Assembly (NCBI GenBank): GCA_023416695.1
Contig: JAEZGY010000031.1
Span: forward strand, 1 to 64,000
From: Bacillota bacterium
GTDB lineage: Bacteria > Bacillota > Clostridia > Lachnospirales > Lachnospiraceae
Direction: 5' to 3'
Length of the DNA stretch: 64,000 bases
A program made the position numbers and the translations under genes. The notes under the pieces are model-generated. The model saw only the letters and a list, made by a program, of their open reading frames with translations, made no database searches and was not told where the DNA came from. This document shows, one piece after another, positions 15,340 through 23,794 of this stretch. Position 1 is the stretch's first letter; each line of letters begins with the position of its first letter.

Positions 15340-16804
15340 AGATTGGTCTCTACAGTTTAAAATGAGTATGATTTTTATTTTTGCTAATCTACTTATATTT
15401 ATCGTTAATATTATTATGTATACCAGTATCAATAATATGAACTATGACATGGACAAGGTGTTTAATGAGAACATTAAATTAAATAGGTTAAGCGAAAATT
15501 TGGCGGATGTACATAATAACATGACGGAGTACTTAAATACAAAAAATACTTATGTCATGGATGACTACTATAAAAGTGTTCAAATTTTTTCTGAACTAAT
15601 AAATGAATTTCCAGAGGTAGTTGGAAGTACAAATTTAAGCAGAATGGAACGGAATATCAAAAAATTATCTGAGAATTATCTGGATCAAGTAAATCAAGCT
15701 GTGGAGGCAAAGCGTGGACGTAATGTTCAGAAATATAGTGTACGGTATGAAAAGGCAAGTGAATTGTTTGATTATATTAATACATATATAGAAAGCCTAA
15801 ATAACGATCAGTTAATTAGCAATTCAAAAAATTATGAGGAGTTGTCAAAATCTCTACGACTTTTGGAAACAGTAAATATTACCCTTCTTTTAGTGGCGGT
15901 CCTTGGCGCATTGGTAATAATCACTGCTATGACAGGAAGTATCATAAGACCACTTAAGAAATTATCTCACGCAGCTAATCGAGTGGCCAATGGGGAACTA
16001 GACATCAAGAGACTGGAAGTAGAGTCTAAGGATGAAATAGGTGTGGTTACTAGTGCATTTAATCAGATGGTAGTTAGTATACGAGAAAATATAGATAAGC
16101 TGAAAGAAAGTATGGAAAGTGAGCAATTACTTAGGGAAAAGGAATTTAAGATGGAAACTCATCTTAAGGACGCACAATTAAAATACCTACAAGCTCAGAT
16201 TAATCCACATTTCTTATTTAATACCTTAAATGCAGGGGCCCAGTTGGCTATGATGGAGGATGCGGAAAGAACTTATAATTATGTACAAAAGGTTGCTAAT
16301 TTTTTCCGTTATATTGTTAAGAAAAATGTTGATGTTGTGACAATTGGTGAAGAAATAGATTTGATTAATGATTATATCTATATATTAAATGTACGCTTTT
16401 CTGGAGAAATACATTTTGAAAAGAAAATCGATAAAGATGTTTTAAAGTATAGGATGCCAAGCATGATTCTACAGCCTATTATTGAAAATAGTGTTAACCA
16501 TGGGATTAGAGAGATGGAGGGCAAAGGGAAAATTGTGCTTTCAGTATATCGGAAAGAGAATCAGGTTTGTATTAGTATCATGGATAACGGTATTGGTATG
16601 ACAGAAGATAAAATTCATCGTCTTCTAAATGGAAAACTACAAGAAAACGATATGACAGATACATCAAATGGTGTAGGAATGGATAATGTAATTCAAAGAC
16701 TTAGACTTTACTCTGGCAATGAGAATGTGGTTGATATTCGAAGCGGTGAGGATGGTATTGGATTAGAAGTTGTATTACATATACAAATTGAGGAAGGTGA
16801 ATAG
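15320..16804 (+). CDS. Sensor histidine kinase, YesM/LytS type
   Basis: About 494 residues. Two membrane segments (about 16-38 and 185-207) bracket an extracellular sensor helical domain; a HAMP linker follows (RPLKKLSHAANRVANGELD). The kinase region has the His_kinase box QINPHFLFNTLNAG with the phosphorylatable His, and the ATPase part has ENSVNHGI and MDNGIGMT. The reading frame overlaps the upstream binding-protein gene. ATG 15320 is 9 nt after AAGG; ATG 15293 and 15311 are also in frame. It is expected to phosphorylate the next gene's product. Confidence 0.9.
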   Translation: MKIKKIKDWSLQFKMSMIFIFANLLIFIVNIIMYTSINNMNYDMDKVFNENIKLNRLSENLADVHNNMTEYLNTKNTYVMDDYYKSVQIFSELINEFPEVVGSTNLSRMERNIKKLSENYLDQVNQAVEAKRGRNVQKYSVRYEKASELFDYINTYIESLNNDQLISNSKNYEELSKSLRLLETVNITLLLVAVLGALVIITAMTGSIIRPLKKLSHAANRVANGELDIKRLEVESKDEIGVVTSAFNQMVVSIRENIDKLKESMESEQLLREKEFKMETHLKDAQLKYLQAQINPHFLFNTLNAGAQLAMMEDAERTYNYVQKVANFFRYIVKKNVDVVTIGEEIDLINDYIYILNVRFSGEIHFEKKIDKDVLKYRMPSMILQPIIENSVNHGIREMEGKGKIVLSVYRKENQVCISIMDNGIGMTEDKIHRLLNGKLQENDMTDTSNGVGMDNVIQRLRLYSGNENVVDIRSGEDGIGLEVVLHIQIEEGE

Positions 16805-16806
16805 GC

Positions 16807-18411
16807 ATGTATAAAGTAATGTTGGCAGACGATGAAGGAATCGTTATTGATTCCTTAAAATTTGTAATAGAAAAGACATTTGGCGATGAATGTATCATAG
16901 AATATGCCAAAACAGGGCGCAGTGTTATTGAGCTAGCGGATAGATTCCGCCCGGATATTGCCATAATGGATATCCAGATGCCTGGAATTAATGGCATAGA
17001 AGCCATGAAGGAAATCAGAGAGACGAATAAAAATATTGTTTTTATTGTTATGTCTGCATATGATAAATTTGATTATGCTCAAGAAGCGATAAAATTGGGG
17101 GGTGTCATTGAATACATAACGAAACCAATGGAGCAAAATAATTTTATTAAGTCCATGAAAAAAGCAATGGCAAAGGTTGACGATGATAGGAATAGAAGAA
17201 GTTATGAACTGATTATTAAAGAAAAGCTAGAAACAGTCGTTCCAGTGATTGAAAGTGGTTTTATATATAATGTTTTATTGAAAGAACGCTTTGAAGAGGA
17301 CATTCAAAATTACGTAAGTTTACTAGAGATAAAAGAGAAGTATGGTTACATGATTGTCATTATCAGTGGTGATAGTCAGCAAGGAAGTCACATGACCAAT
17401 GCAGTTGGTAGTGGCGTAAGGATGCAAAAGCATTATCTAGAGGTAAGAGAATGTATTAAAGAATATTTCCCTTCTTCTATAGTAGGAACTGCAATGGGAA
17501 ATAAGTTGACACTTATGGTACCTTATAATGAAGACAAGATGGAATACAATGAGAGAATTATTTTAATTAGTAAATCGAGAGAACTATGTAGAAAGCTTCG
17601 TAATCGACTGGATATTAACTTTCGAATTGGAATTGGCTCCGTTAAGTATATCAATGATTTATCCCAGTCCTATAGTGACGCAGTAGAGGCTTTAGTAAAT
17701 ACCAAAGAATCTGTTGTTCACGCTGATGATCTTCCTATTGAATGTGAATACGAAGCAGACTATCCAGTAGATTTAGAAAAGCGCCTCTTTGATGCCGTTG
17801 AAAAAGGAGAGGTAGATGATGGTGTGTCCTTTGCAGGTCGTTTTTTTGATTGGATGGTAGAGAATCATTCAGACAGTATGATGGATATCAAGTTAAAAGC
17901 AATAGAATTTGTTCTTTGGGCGGAACATTTAGCATATTCCAAAGGTGGCATGGTGTATCATTTTAAAGTCAGACAAGACTATTTACCCGACTTATTAAAG
18001 ATGCAAGATTACCAAGTGATGCGTGAATGGTTTGTCAATAAAATACTGAATTCTTGTCAAAATATTTTGACTAAAAAATATGAGAAGTCAGTTAGTATAA
18101 TAGAACAAGCAAAAGACTATATTCTAAATCATTTTAATTCTGATTTGTCCTTAGACGATATCTCACGAATTGTAAATATCAGTCCTTTCTATTTTAGTAA
18201 GATTTTTAAGGAGGAAACAGGCGTAAACTTTATTGATTATTTAACAAATATACGAATAGAAAAAGCGAAAGAATTACTTCTTAGCACGGATTTATCCATG
18301 AAAGAAATATGTGCAAAAATTGGATACTCTGATCCGAATTATTTTAGTCGAGCATTCAAGAAAAATGTAGGGGTCACACCAACCGAGTATAAGGAGGTTA
18401 AGTATGAATAG
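16807..18411 (+). CDS. Response regulator with AraC-type output domain (YesN-like)
   Basis: 534 residues. The N-terminal receiver domain has the acidic pair (ADDE), Asp55 phosphorylation site in IMDIQMPG, the conserved Ser (VMSAYD) and Lys (ITKPME). A long middle region of unknown fold follows, and the C-terminus (about 435-530) is a double helix-turn-helix AraC domain, with NISPFYFSKIFKEETG and GYSDPNYFSRAFKKNVG. It starts 2 nt after the kinase. It probably activates the nearby sugar transporter genes; such regulators usually bind direct repeats upstream of their targets. Confidence 0.92.
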   Translation: MYKVMLADDEGIVIDSLKFVIEKTFGDECIIEYAKTGRSVIELADRFRPDIAIMDIQMPGINGIEAMKEIRETNKNIVFIVMSAYDKFDYAQEAIKLGGVIEYITKPMEQNNFIKSMKKAMAKVDDDRNRRSYELIIKEKLETVVPVIESGFIYNVLLKERFEEDIQNYVSLLEIKEKYGYMIVIISGDSQQGSHMTNAVGSGVRMQKHYLEVRECIKEYFPSSIVGTAMGNKLTLMVPYNEDKMEYNERIILISKSRELCRKLRNRLDINFRIGIGSVKYINDLSQSYSDAVEALVNTKESVVHADDLPIECEYEADYPVDLEKRLFDAVEKGEVDDGVSFAGRFFDWMVENHSDSMMDIKLKAIEFVLWAEHLAYSKGGMVYHFKVRQDYLPDLLKMQDYQVMREWFVNKILNSCQNILTKKYEKSVSIIEQAKDYILNHFNSDLSLDDISRIVNISPFYFSKIFKEETGVNFIDYLTNIRIEKAKELLLSTDLSMKEICAKIGYSDPNYFSRAFKKNVGVTPTEYKEVKYE

Positions 18412-19468
18412 AGTAAAAAAATATACCTCTATTTTACTAATTTTATGTTTCGCTATGTCTTTAATAGCTTGTCAAAAGAACAGTGAACACGTAGATAATA
18501 ATGAACAAACTCAGAAAAAGAAGATTCAAATAGGTATTTCTTTTGATTCTTTTGTGATTGAACGCTGGCAAAGAGAGAAAGATGTATTTGTATCCATTGC
18601 GAAGGAGTTAGGTGCAGAAGTAAATGTTCAAAATGCGAATAATGACATAGAAGCCCAAAAAGATCAAATCGACTACTTTATAGAAAAGAAAATGGATGTC
18701 ATTCTAATAGTATGTATGGATTCTGAGGGAATTCGTGAGAATGTGGAGAGAGCAAAAGAAAGCGGTATAAAAGTAATAGCCTATGACCGTCTGATTAAGG
18801 ATGTACCACTGGATTTATACATCTCATTTGACAATGAGGCAGTAGGGACCTTAATGGGTAATGCCCTTATCAATAATGGGTTATCTAAAGGGGATTCTGT
18901 AATTATGCTAGGTGGTCCCCTTACGGATAACAATGTGACTTTAGTAGAATCTGGGTTTAAAAAAGTTATGGCGAACAATGAAATAACAATTCTAGATTCT
19001 ATTCATGTGGATGGTTGGAAAGCGGAGATTGCAAGCACCTATATCTATGAGCACTTGGATACAGTAATGAAGGCCAGTGCTATTATGTGTGGAAATGATA
19101 ACATTGCTAGTCAGGTGATTCATGCATTGGCTGAGAAAAGGCAAGCTGGGAATATTATGGTAGTAGGACAGGATGCTGATTTAGAAGCATGTCAATGCGT
19201 GGTAGAAGGTACACAATTGATGACAGTTTATAAGCCCGTAGAAAAAATGGCCAAGTTGGCAGCAGAGTATGCAGTGATGTTAGGGAGGGGCGATAGTGTA
19301 GAAGGTTCCTCTGTTATGAAAATTGAAAATGGTGACTATATAGTACCATATGTTAAACTTGATCCAATTAGTGTCACTGAGGATAACATGAATGAAGTCA
19401 TTATTGCAGATCAATTCCACCTAAAAGAAGATGTATATTTAAATGTTCCAAAGAAAATGCCAAAGTAA
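18404..19468 (+). CDS. Sugar-binding lipoprotein, XylF-like, in the sensory operon
   Basis: 354 residues with a lipoprotein signal ending MSLIAC (Cys23) and a type 1 periplasmic-binding domain (about 42-345) carrying GISFDSFVIERWQREKD and KVIAYDRLI, as in XylF and ChvE proteins. It overlaps the end of the regulator gene by 8 nt with AAGGAGG inside that gene, so translation is coupled. Placement with kinase and regulator rather than ATPase suggests that it delivers ligand to the sensor or supplements the transporter. It differs clearly from the two ChvE-type paralogues. Confidence 0.87.
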   Translation: MNRVKKYTSILLILCFAMSLIACQKNSEHVDNNEQTQKKKIQIGISFDSFVIERWQREKDVFVSIAKELGAEVNVQNANNDIEAQKDQIDYFIEKKMDVILIVCMDSEGIRENVERAKESGIKVIAYDRLIKDVPLDLYISFDNEAVGTLMGNALINNGLSKGDSVIMLGGPLTDNNVTLVESGFKKVMANNEITILDSIHVDGWKAEIASTYIYEHLDTVMKASAIMCGNDNIASQVIHALAEKRQAGNIMVVGQDADLEACQCVVEGTQLMTVYKPVEKMAKLAAEYAVMLGRGDSVEGSSVMKIENGDYIVPYVKLDPISVTEDNMNEVIIADQFHLKEDVYLNVPKKMPK

Positions 19469-19602
19469 ATAGGACAAATTCGATAAAGGTTAAGATTGAA
19501 TTAAAAATGTGCTATTTTAGATTGGACTAGTACTCTATAAAGCAACAAAAATATCAAGAACATTGTAAGATATTACTAATCCTCTTGTGGTATTATTAAC
19601 TT

Positions 19603-19618
19603 GTGATTAAGAAGTCAC
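19603..19618 (+). promoter_or_regulatory. Leader inverted repeat shared by both ChvE-type genes, copy 2
   Basis: GTGATTAAGAAGTCAC, the second copy of the element at 11705-11720, with one change that leaves a G-U pair in RNA. It is followed, as in copy 1, by CACTAATAA, GGGAGGAATA and the start codon. Conservation in RNA pairing favours a 5'UTR hairpin, though a protein site is possible. Confidence 0.6.
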
Positions 19619-19645
19619 TAATAAAAAAGGGAGGAATACATAACT

Positions 19646-20791
19646 ATGAAAAGAAAGTTACTAAGTGTTGTTCTTGTATTAACTATGGTAGTTGCTTTAG
19701 CTGGATGTGGAAGTAAAAAAGCTGATACTGATCCAACTAAGAAACCAACTCCAGCTGCTTCTGCTGCAGCAACTAAAACTCCAGAAGCTTCCACTCCAGC
19801 TACAACTCCAGCAGGTGGAAAAATTGGTGTTGCAATGCCTACAAAGGATCTTCAAAGATGGAACCAAGATGGTGCTAACATGAAAGAGCAATTAGAGAAG
19901 GCTGGTTACACAGTTGATCTTCAATATGCTGACAATGATATCCAGACTCAGGTTTCTCAGATTGAGAATATGATTAACTCTGGTTGCCAGTTATTAGTTA
20001 TTGCTTCAATCGATGGTGATTCTTTAGGAACCGTTCTTGATCAGGCTAAAGAAAAGAACATCAAAGTTATCGCTTATGATCGTTTGATCATGAACTCTGA
20101 TGCAGTTTCTTACTATGCAACTTTTGACAACTACATGGTTGGACAGAAACAAGGACAGTACATCGAAGAGAAGTTAGGTCTTAAAGATGGCAAAGGTCCT
20201 TTCAATCTTGAAATTGTAACTGGTGATCCTGGTGATAACAATGCTAAATTCTTCTACCAAGGTGCTATGGATGTATTAAATAAATACATTGATAGTGGAA
20301 AGCTTGTTGTTAAATCTGGACAAAAAGATTTCGACGTAGTTGCTACTGCTAAATGGGCTACTGAAACTGCTCAGTCTAGAATGGATACTATTATTTCTAA
20401 AAACTATGCAGATGGTACAGTTCTTGATGCTGTTCTTTGCTCTAATGACTCTACTGCACTTGGTGCTGCTAACTCTTTGGAAGCTAACTATAAGGGCGCT
20501 TGGCCAATCATCACTGGTCAGGACTGCGATATCGCTAACGTTAAGAACATGCTTGCTGACAAGCAATCAATGTCTATCTTTAAAGATACTCGTACTTTAG
20601 CTGCTAAGGTTGTTGAAATGGTTGACGCTATCATGAAGGGTGGAGAAGCGCCTGTAAATGATACTAAGACTTATGACAATGGTAAGGGCGTTGTTCCATC
20701 TTACCTTTGTGAGCCAGTATTTGCTGACAAGAGCAATTACAAAGAGCTTTTAATTGATTCTGGATACTACACTGAAGATCAGTTAAAATAA
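19646..20791 (+). CDS. chvE: ChvE-type monosaccharide-binding lipoprotein, paralogue 2
   Basis: 381 residues, lipobox LAGC (Cys21), Thr/Pro/Ala-rich linker, then a ChvE-type binding domain. The match to Agrobacterium ChvE as remembered is close: VAMPTKDLQRW, QYADNDIQTQVSQIENM, SYYATFDN, VVKSGQ, VPSYL and DSGYYTEDQLK. It is expected to bind aldoses such as xylose, glucose, arabinose or galactose for the ATPase and permease that follow. Codon choice is strongly biased (GCT, ACT, CTT), suggesting high expression. GGGAGGAATA precedes the ATG. Confidence 0.92.
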   Translation: MKRKLLSVVLVLTMVVALAGCGSKKADTDPTKKPTPAASAAATKTPEASTPATTPAGGKIGVAMPTKDLQRWNQDGANMKEQLEKAGYTVDLQYADNDIQTQVSQIENMINSGCQLLVIASIDGDSLGTVLDQAKEKNIKVIAYDRLIMNSDAVSYYATFDNYMVGQKQGQYIEEKLGLKDGKGPFNLEIVTGDPGDNNAKFFYQGAMDVLNKYIDSGKLVVKSGQKDFDVVATAKWATETAQSRMDTIISKNYADGTVLDAVLCSNDSTALGAANSLEANYKGAWPIITGQDCDIANVKNMLADKQSMSIFKDTRTLAAKVVEMVDAIMKGGEAPVNDTKTYDNGKGVVPSYLCEPVFADKSNYKELLIDSGYYTEDQLK

Positions 20792-20810
20792 TCTGAAGGC
20801 AAATAGTTGT

Positions 20811-20835
20811 AACAGGCGAGTTTTACTCGCCTGTT
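20811..20835 (+). other. Intercistronic hairpin between binding protein and ATPase genes
   Basis: A perfect 11-bp stem AACAGGCGAGT (20811-20821) with 20825-20835 and a TTT loop. No T-tract follows, so it is more likely an mRNA stabiliser or weak attenuator that keeps the binding-protein message in excess over the transporter message. Confidence 0.75.
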
Positions 20836-20909
20836 ATCTTAGTAAGGAAGAAAAGAGACTAGGTGTAAATGTCTAATTGGAAAAAGCAGTTGGCATAGGA
20901 GGTATTCAG

Positions 20910-22448
20910 TTGGCTAAAATATTGCTTGAAATGAAAAATATTACCAAGACATTTCCGGGTGTAAAAGCATTGGATAACGTTAACCTACAGGTAGAAGAAG
21001 GCGAAATTCATGCACTTGTAGGAGAAAATGGTGCTGGAAAGTCCACCTTGATGAATGTATTAAGTGGGGTTTACCCTTATGGGACGTATGAGGGAGATAT
21101 TATATATAATGGTGAAACATGTAATTTTAATAGTATAAAAGATAGTGAAGAAAAAGGTATTGTTATTATTCATCAGGAATTAGCATTAATTCCTTATATG
21201 ACTATTGGAGAGAATATGTTCCTTGGTAATGAACGAGGACATAAATATGCAGTAAATTGGAACGAAACTTATGGCCGTGCGAATGAACTTTTACGAACAG
21301 TAGGTTTAAGCGAATCCTCACGGATGCTGGTTAAAGATATAGGCGTAGGTAAACAGCAATTAGTTGAAATTGCAAAAGCATTAGCTAAGAATGCAAAGTT
21401 ACTGATTCTAGATGAGCCAACTTCATCACTTAATGAATCAGATTCAAGAGCATTATTAGATTTGTTGCTTAAGTTTAAAAAGGATGGATTAACTTGTATT
21501 ATTATATCTCACAAGTTAAATGAAGTTACCTATGTGGCTGACAAAATTACCGTTGTTCGAGATGGTGCAACTATTGAGACACTTGATAAGGCAACGGATG
21601 ATGTTTCAGAAAGCAGAATTGTTAAGGGAATGGTAGGTCGTGAATTATCAGATCGTTTCCCAAAGCGTGTGCCTAAGATAGGCGATGTAAAGCTTGAAGT
21701 AAAAGGTTGGAATGTATACCATCCACTCTATATGGAGCGAAAAGTGGTAGACAATGTGAGTCTTAAAGTCAAAAAAGGTGAAGTAGTTGGTATTTCTGGA
21801 TTGATGGGTGCTGGACGTACGGAACTTGCTATGAGCATTTTCGGTAAAAGCTATGGTCATAATATCACTGGTGAACTTTATATTGATGGTAAGGAAGTTA
21901 GCCTTAATAATGTACATACTGCAATTAAGCATAAGCTAGCTTATGTTACAGAAGATCGTAAAGGAAATGGTTTGATTCTTAGTAACCCAATTAGAGTTAA
22001 CACAACACTTGCTAATCTGGATGCTGTAAGTAGCCATAAGATTATCGACAAGGATAAAGAGTATGGGGTAGCAGTAGAGTATAAAGAGAAGCTTAGGACG
22101 AAATGTCCATCGGTTGAACAAAATGTAGGTAATCTCAGCGGTGGTAATATGCAGAAGGTTCTTTTAGCAAAATGGATGTTTGCTAATCCTGACATATTAA
22201 TCCTTGACGAACCAACAAGAGGTATTGATGTTGGTGCTAAATATGAAATATACTGCATCATTAATCAATTAGTTGCAGAGGGTAAATCCGTAATTATGAT
22301 TTCATCCGAGTTACCAGAAATTCTAGGTATGTGTGATCGTATCTATATTATGAACGAAGGTAGAATTGTTGGTGAAGTAAGTCGTGAAGAAGCAACTCAG
22401 GAATTGATTATGACAACAATATTAAAATCTTGTAATAAAGGAGAATAA
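20910..22448 (+). CDS. gguA: Sugar ABC transporter ATPase with two nucleotide-binding domains
   Basis: About 512 residues with two fused ATPase domains, as in the CUT2 family (XylG, MglA, GguA). Domain 1 has Walker A GENGAGKST and LLILDEPTSSLNE; domain 2 has the degenerate Walker A GLMGAGRTE, signature LSGGNMQKV and LILDEPTRGIDVG. It powers the permease encoded next. The frame opens at TTG 20877, but AGGAGG (20897-20902) is 7 nt before TTG 20910, the likely start. Pairing with a ChvE-type binding protein makes GguA the best-fitting name. Confidence 0.9.
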   Translation: MAKILLEMKNITKTFPGVKALDNVNLQVEEGEIHALVGENGAGKSTLMNVLSGVYPYGTYEGDIIYNGETCNFNSIKDSEEKGIVIIHQELALIPYMTIGENMFLGNERGHKYAVNWNETYGRANELLRTVGLSESSRMLVKDIGVGKQQLVEIAKALAKNAKLLILDEPTSSLNESDSRALLDLLLKFKKDGLTCIIISHKLNEVTYVADKITVVRDGATIETLDKATDDVSESRIVKGMVGRELSDRFPKRVPKIGDVKLEVKGWNVYHPLYMERKVVDNVSLKVKKGEVVGISGLMGAGRTELAMSIFGKSYGHNITGELYIDGKEVSLNNVHTAIKHKLAYVTEDRKGNGLILSNPIRVNTTLANLDAVSSHKIIDKDKEYGVAVEYKEKLRTKCPSVEQNVGNLSGGNMQKVLLAKWMFANPDILILDEPTRGIDVGAKYEIYCIINQLVAEGKSVIMISSELPEILGMCDRIYIMNEGRIVGEVSREEATQELIMTTILKSCNKGE

Positions 22449-22450
22449 CG

Positions 22451-23686
22451 ATGGACAAAGCAAAATCTATGGATTTTATCAAAAGATATACAATGATTAT
22501 TGTATTAGTATTAGTAGTGGCATTTTTTGCTTGGAGAACTGGCGGCAGTATTCTTGCTCCAATGAACATTAGTAGTTTGATTTCCCAGAATGCTTATGTA
22601 TTTATTTTAGCAACTGGTATGTTATTATGTATTTTAACTGGTGGTAACATTGACCTTTCTGTTGGATCATTAGTATGCTTCGTTGGTGCTGTTGGTGCTG
22701 AACTAATGATGAACAAAGGTGTTAATATGTACCTTACTGTACTTATTATGGTTATCATTGGTATAGCAGTAGGCGCTTGGCAGGGCTTCTGGATTGCATT
22801 TGTAAGAATTCCACCATTTATAACAACATTAGCAGGTATGTTAATTTTTAGAGGATTAAGTAACGTTATTTTAAATGGTATGACCGTATCCATTAAGGAT
22901 CAAACTACTTTTGTTAAGATTTTTGGTGGTGGTGCTGACTGTTATATTCCAGATATTATAGGTAATGATAAAGTTCCTGATATCTTTGGTAAAGTAGTAA
23001 ATGGTGTGAAACCGACAATTAACTTAACCTGTTTAGTTGCTGGTGTATTAGCAATTTTGGTTTATGCCTTTATCCAATTCAAGAGTAGAAGAGATCGAGT
23101 GAAAAAGGGATATGAAGTTGGCAAATTCTTACCATTCATCGGTAGAATTGTCGTAATTAGTGTTGTAGTGCTTACTGCTTCTTATCAACTTGCTAAGTAT
23201 AAAGGTATTCCATCTGTTCTTATCTGGGTATTTATTGTTGTATTAGTTTACGCTTATATTACATCTAACACAACCTTCGGAAGATATTTCTATGCAGTAG
23301 GAGGAAACGAAAAAGCAACCAAGTTATCTGGTATCAATACGAACAAAGTATATTTTGCAGCGTATATGAATATGGGCTTACTTTCCGCTTTAGCAGCTAT
23401 GGTTACTATCGCTCGTTTGACATCTGCTCAGTCTACCTATGGTCAAAACTATGAAATGGATGCTATCGGTTCTTGCTTTATTGGTGGTGCATCTGCTTAC
23501 GGTGGAATTGGTACTGTTCCTGGTGTAATTATTGGTGCTGTGTTAATGGGTATTATCAACATTGGTATGTCCTTAATGTCAATTGACCAGAACATGCAGA
23601 AAGTAGTTAAAGGTTTAGTATTATTAGCAGCTGTTATCTTCGATGTTGTATCCAAACGTGGTGGTAAATTTACAGTTAAGAATTAA
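22451..23686 (+). CDS. gguB: Sugar ABC transporter permease (GguB/XylH-like)
   Basis: 411-residue CUT2 permease with about ten membrane segments. The family landmarks GGNIDLSVGSLVCFVGAV, AFVRIPPFITTLAGMLIFRGL, GRYFYAVGGNEKATKLSGI and GGASAYGGIGTVPGVIIGA are all present. The extended cytoplasmic region near residues 200-225 (FKSRRDRVKKG) is typical of the longer XylH/GguB permeases. It begins 2 nt after the ATPase gene, with AAAGGAG inside that gene. Two copies are expected to form the membrane channel. Confidence 0.93.
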   Translation: MDKAKSMDFIKRYTMIIVLVLVVAFFAWRTGGSILAPMNISSLISQNAYVFILATGMLLCILTGGNIDLSVGSLVCFVGAVGAELMMNKGVNMYLTVLIMVIIGIAVGAWQGFWIAFVRIPPFITTLAGMLIFRGLSNVILNGMTVSIKDQTTFVKIFGGGADCYIPDIIGNDKVPDIFGKVVNGVKPTINLTCLVAGVLAILVYAFIQFKSRRDRVKKGYEVGKFLPFIGRIVVISVVVLTASYQLAKYKGIPSVLIWVFIVVLVYAYITSNTTFGRYFYAVGGNEKATKLSGINTNKVYFAAYMNMGLLSALAAMVTIARLTSAQSTYGQNYEMDAIGSCFIGGASAYGGIGTVPGVIIGAVLMGIINIGMSLMSIDQNMQKVVKGLVLLAAVIFDVVSKRGGKFTVKN

Positions 23687-23733
23687 TATATTTTAATATT
23701 AAACTTCACAAAAGTATATACTTGCATATGGTT

Positions 23734-23773
23734 GGGGGGCTATGTGATCGTTTGATAACATACCTCCCTTTTT
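23734..23773 (+). terminator. Terminator after the sugar permease
   Basis: GGGGGG and TATGT (23734-23745, one bulged C) pair with ACATACCTCCC (23758-23768, one G-U), followed by T5. It separates the transporter from the chemoreceptor gene, with possible readthrough. Confidence 0.75.
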
Positions 23774-23794
23774 GGTTAAAATGGGAGGAACTAT

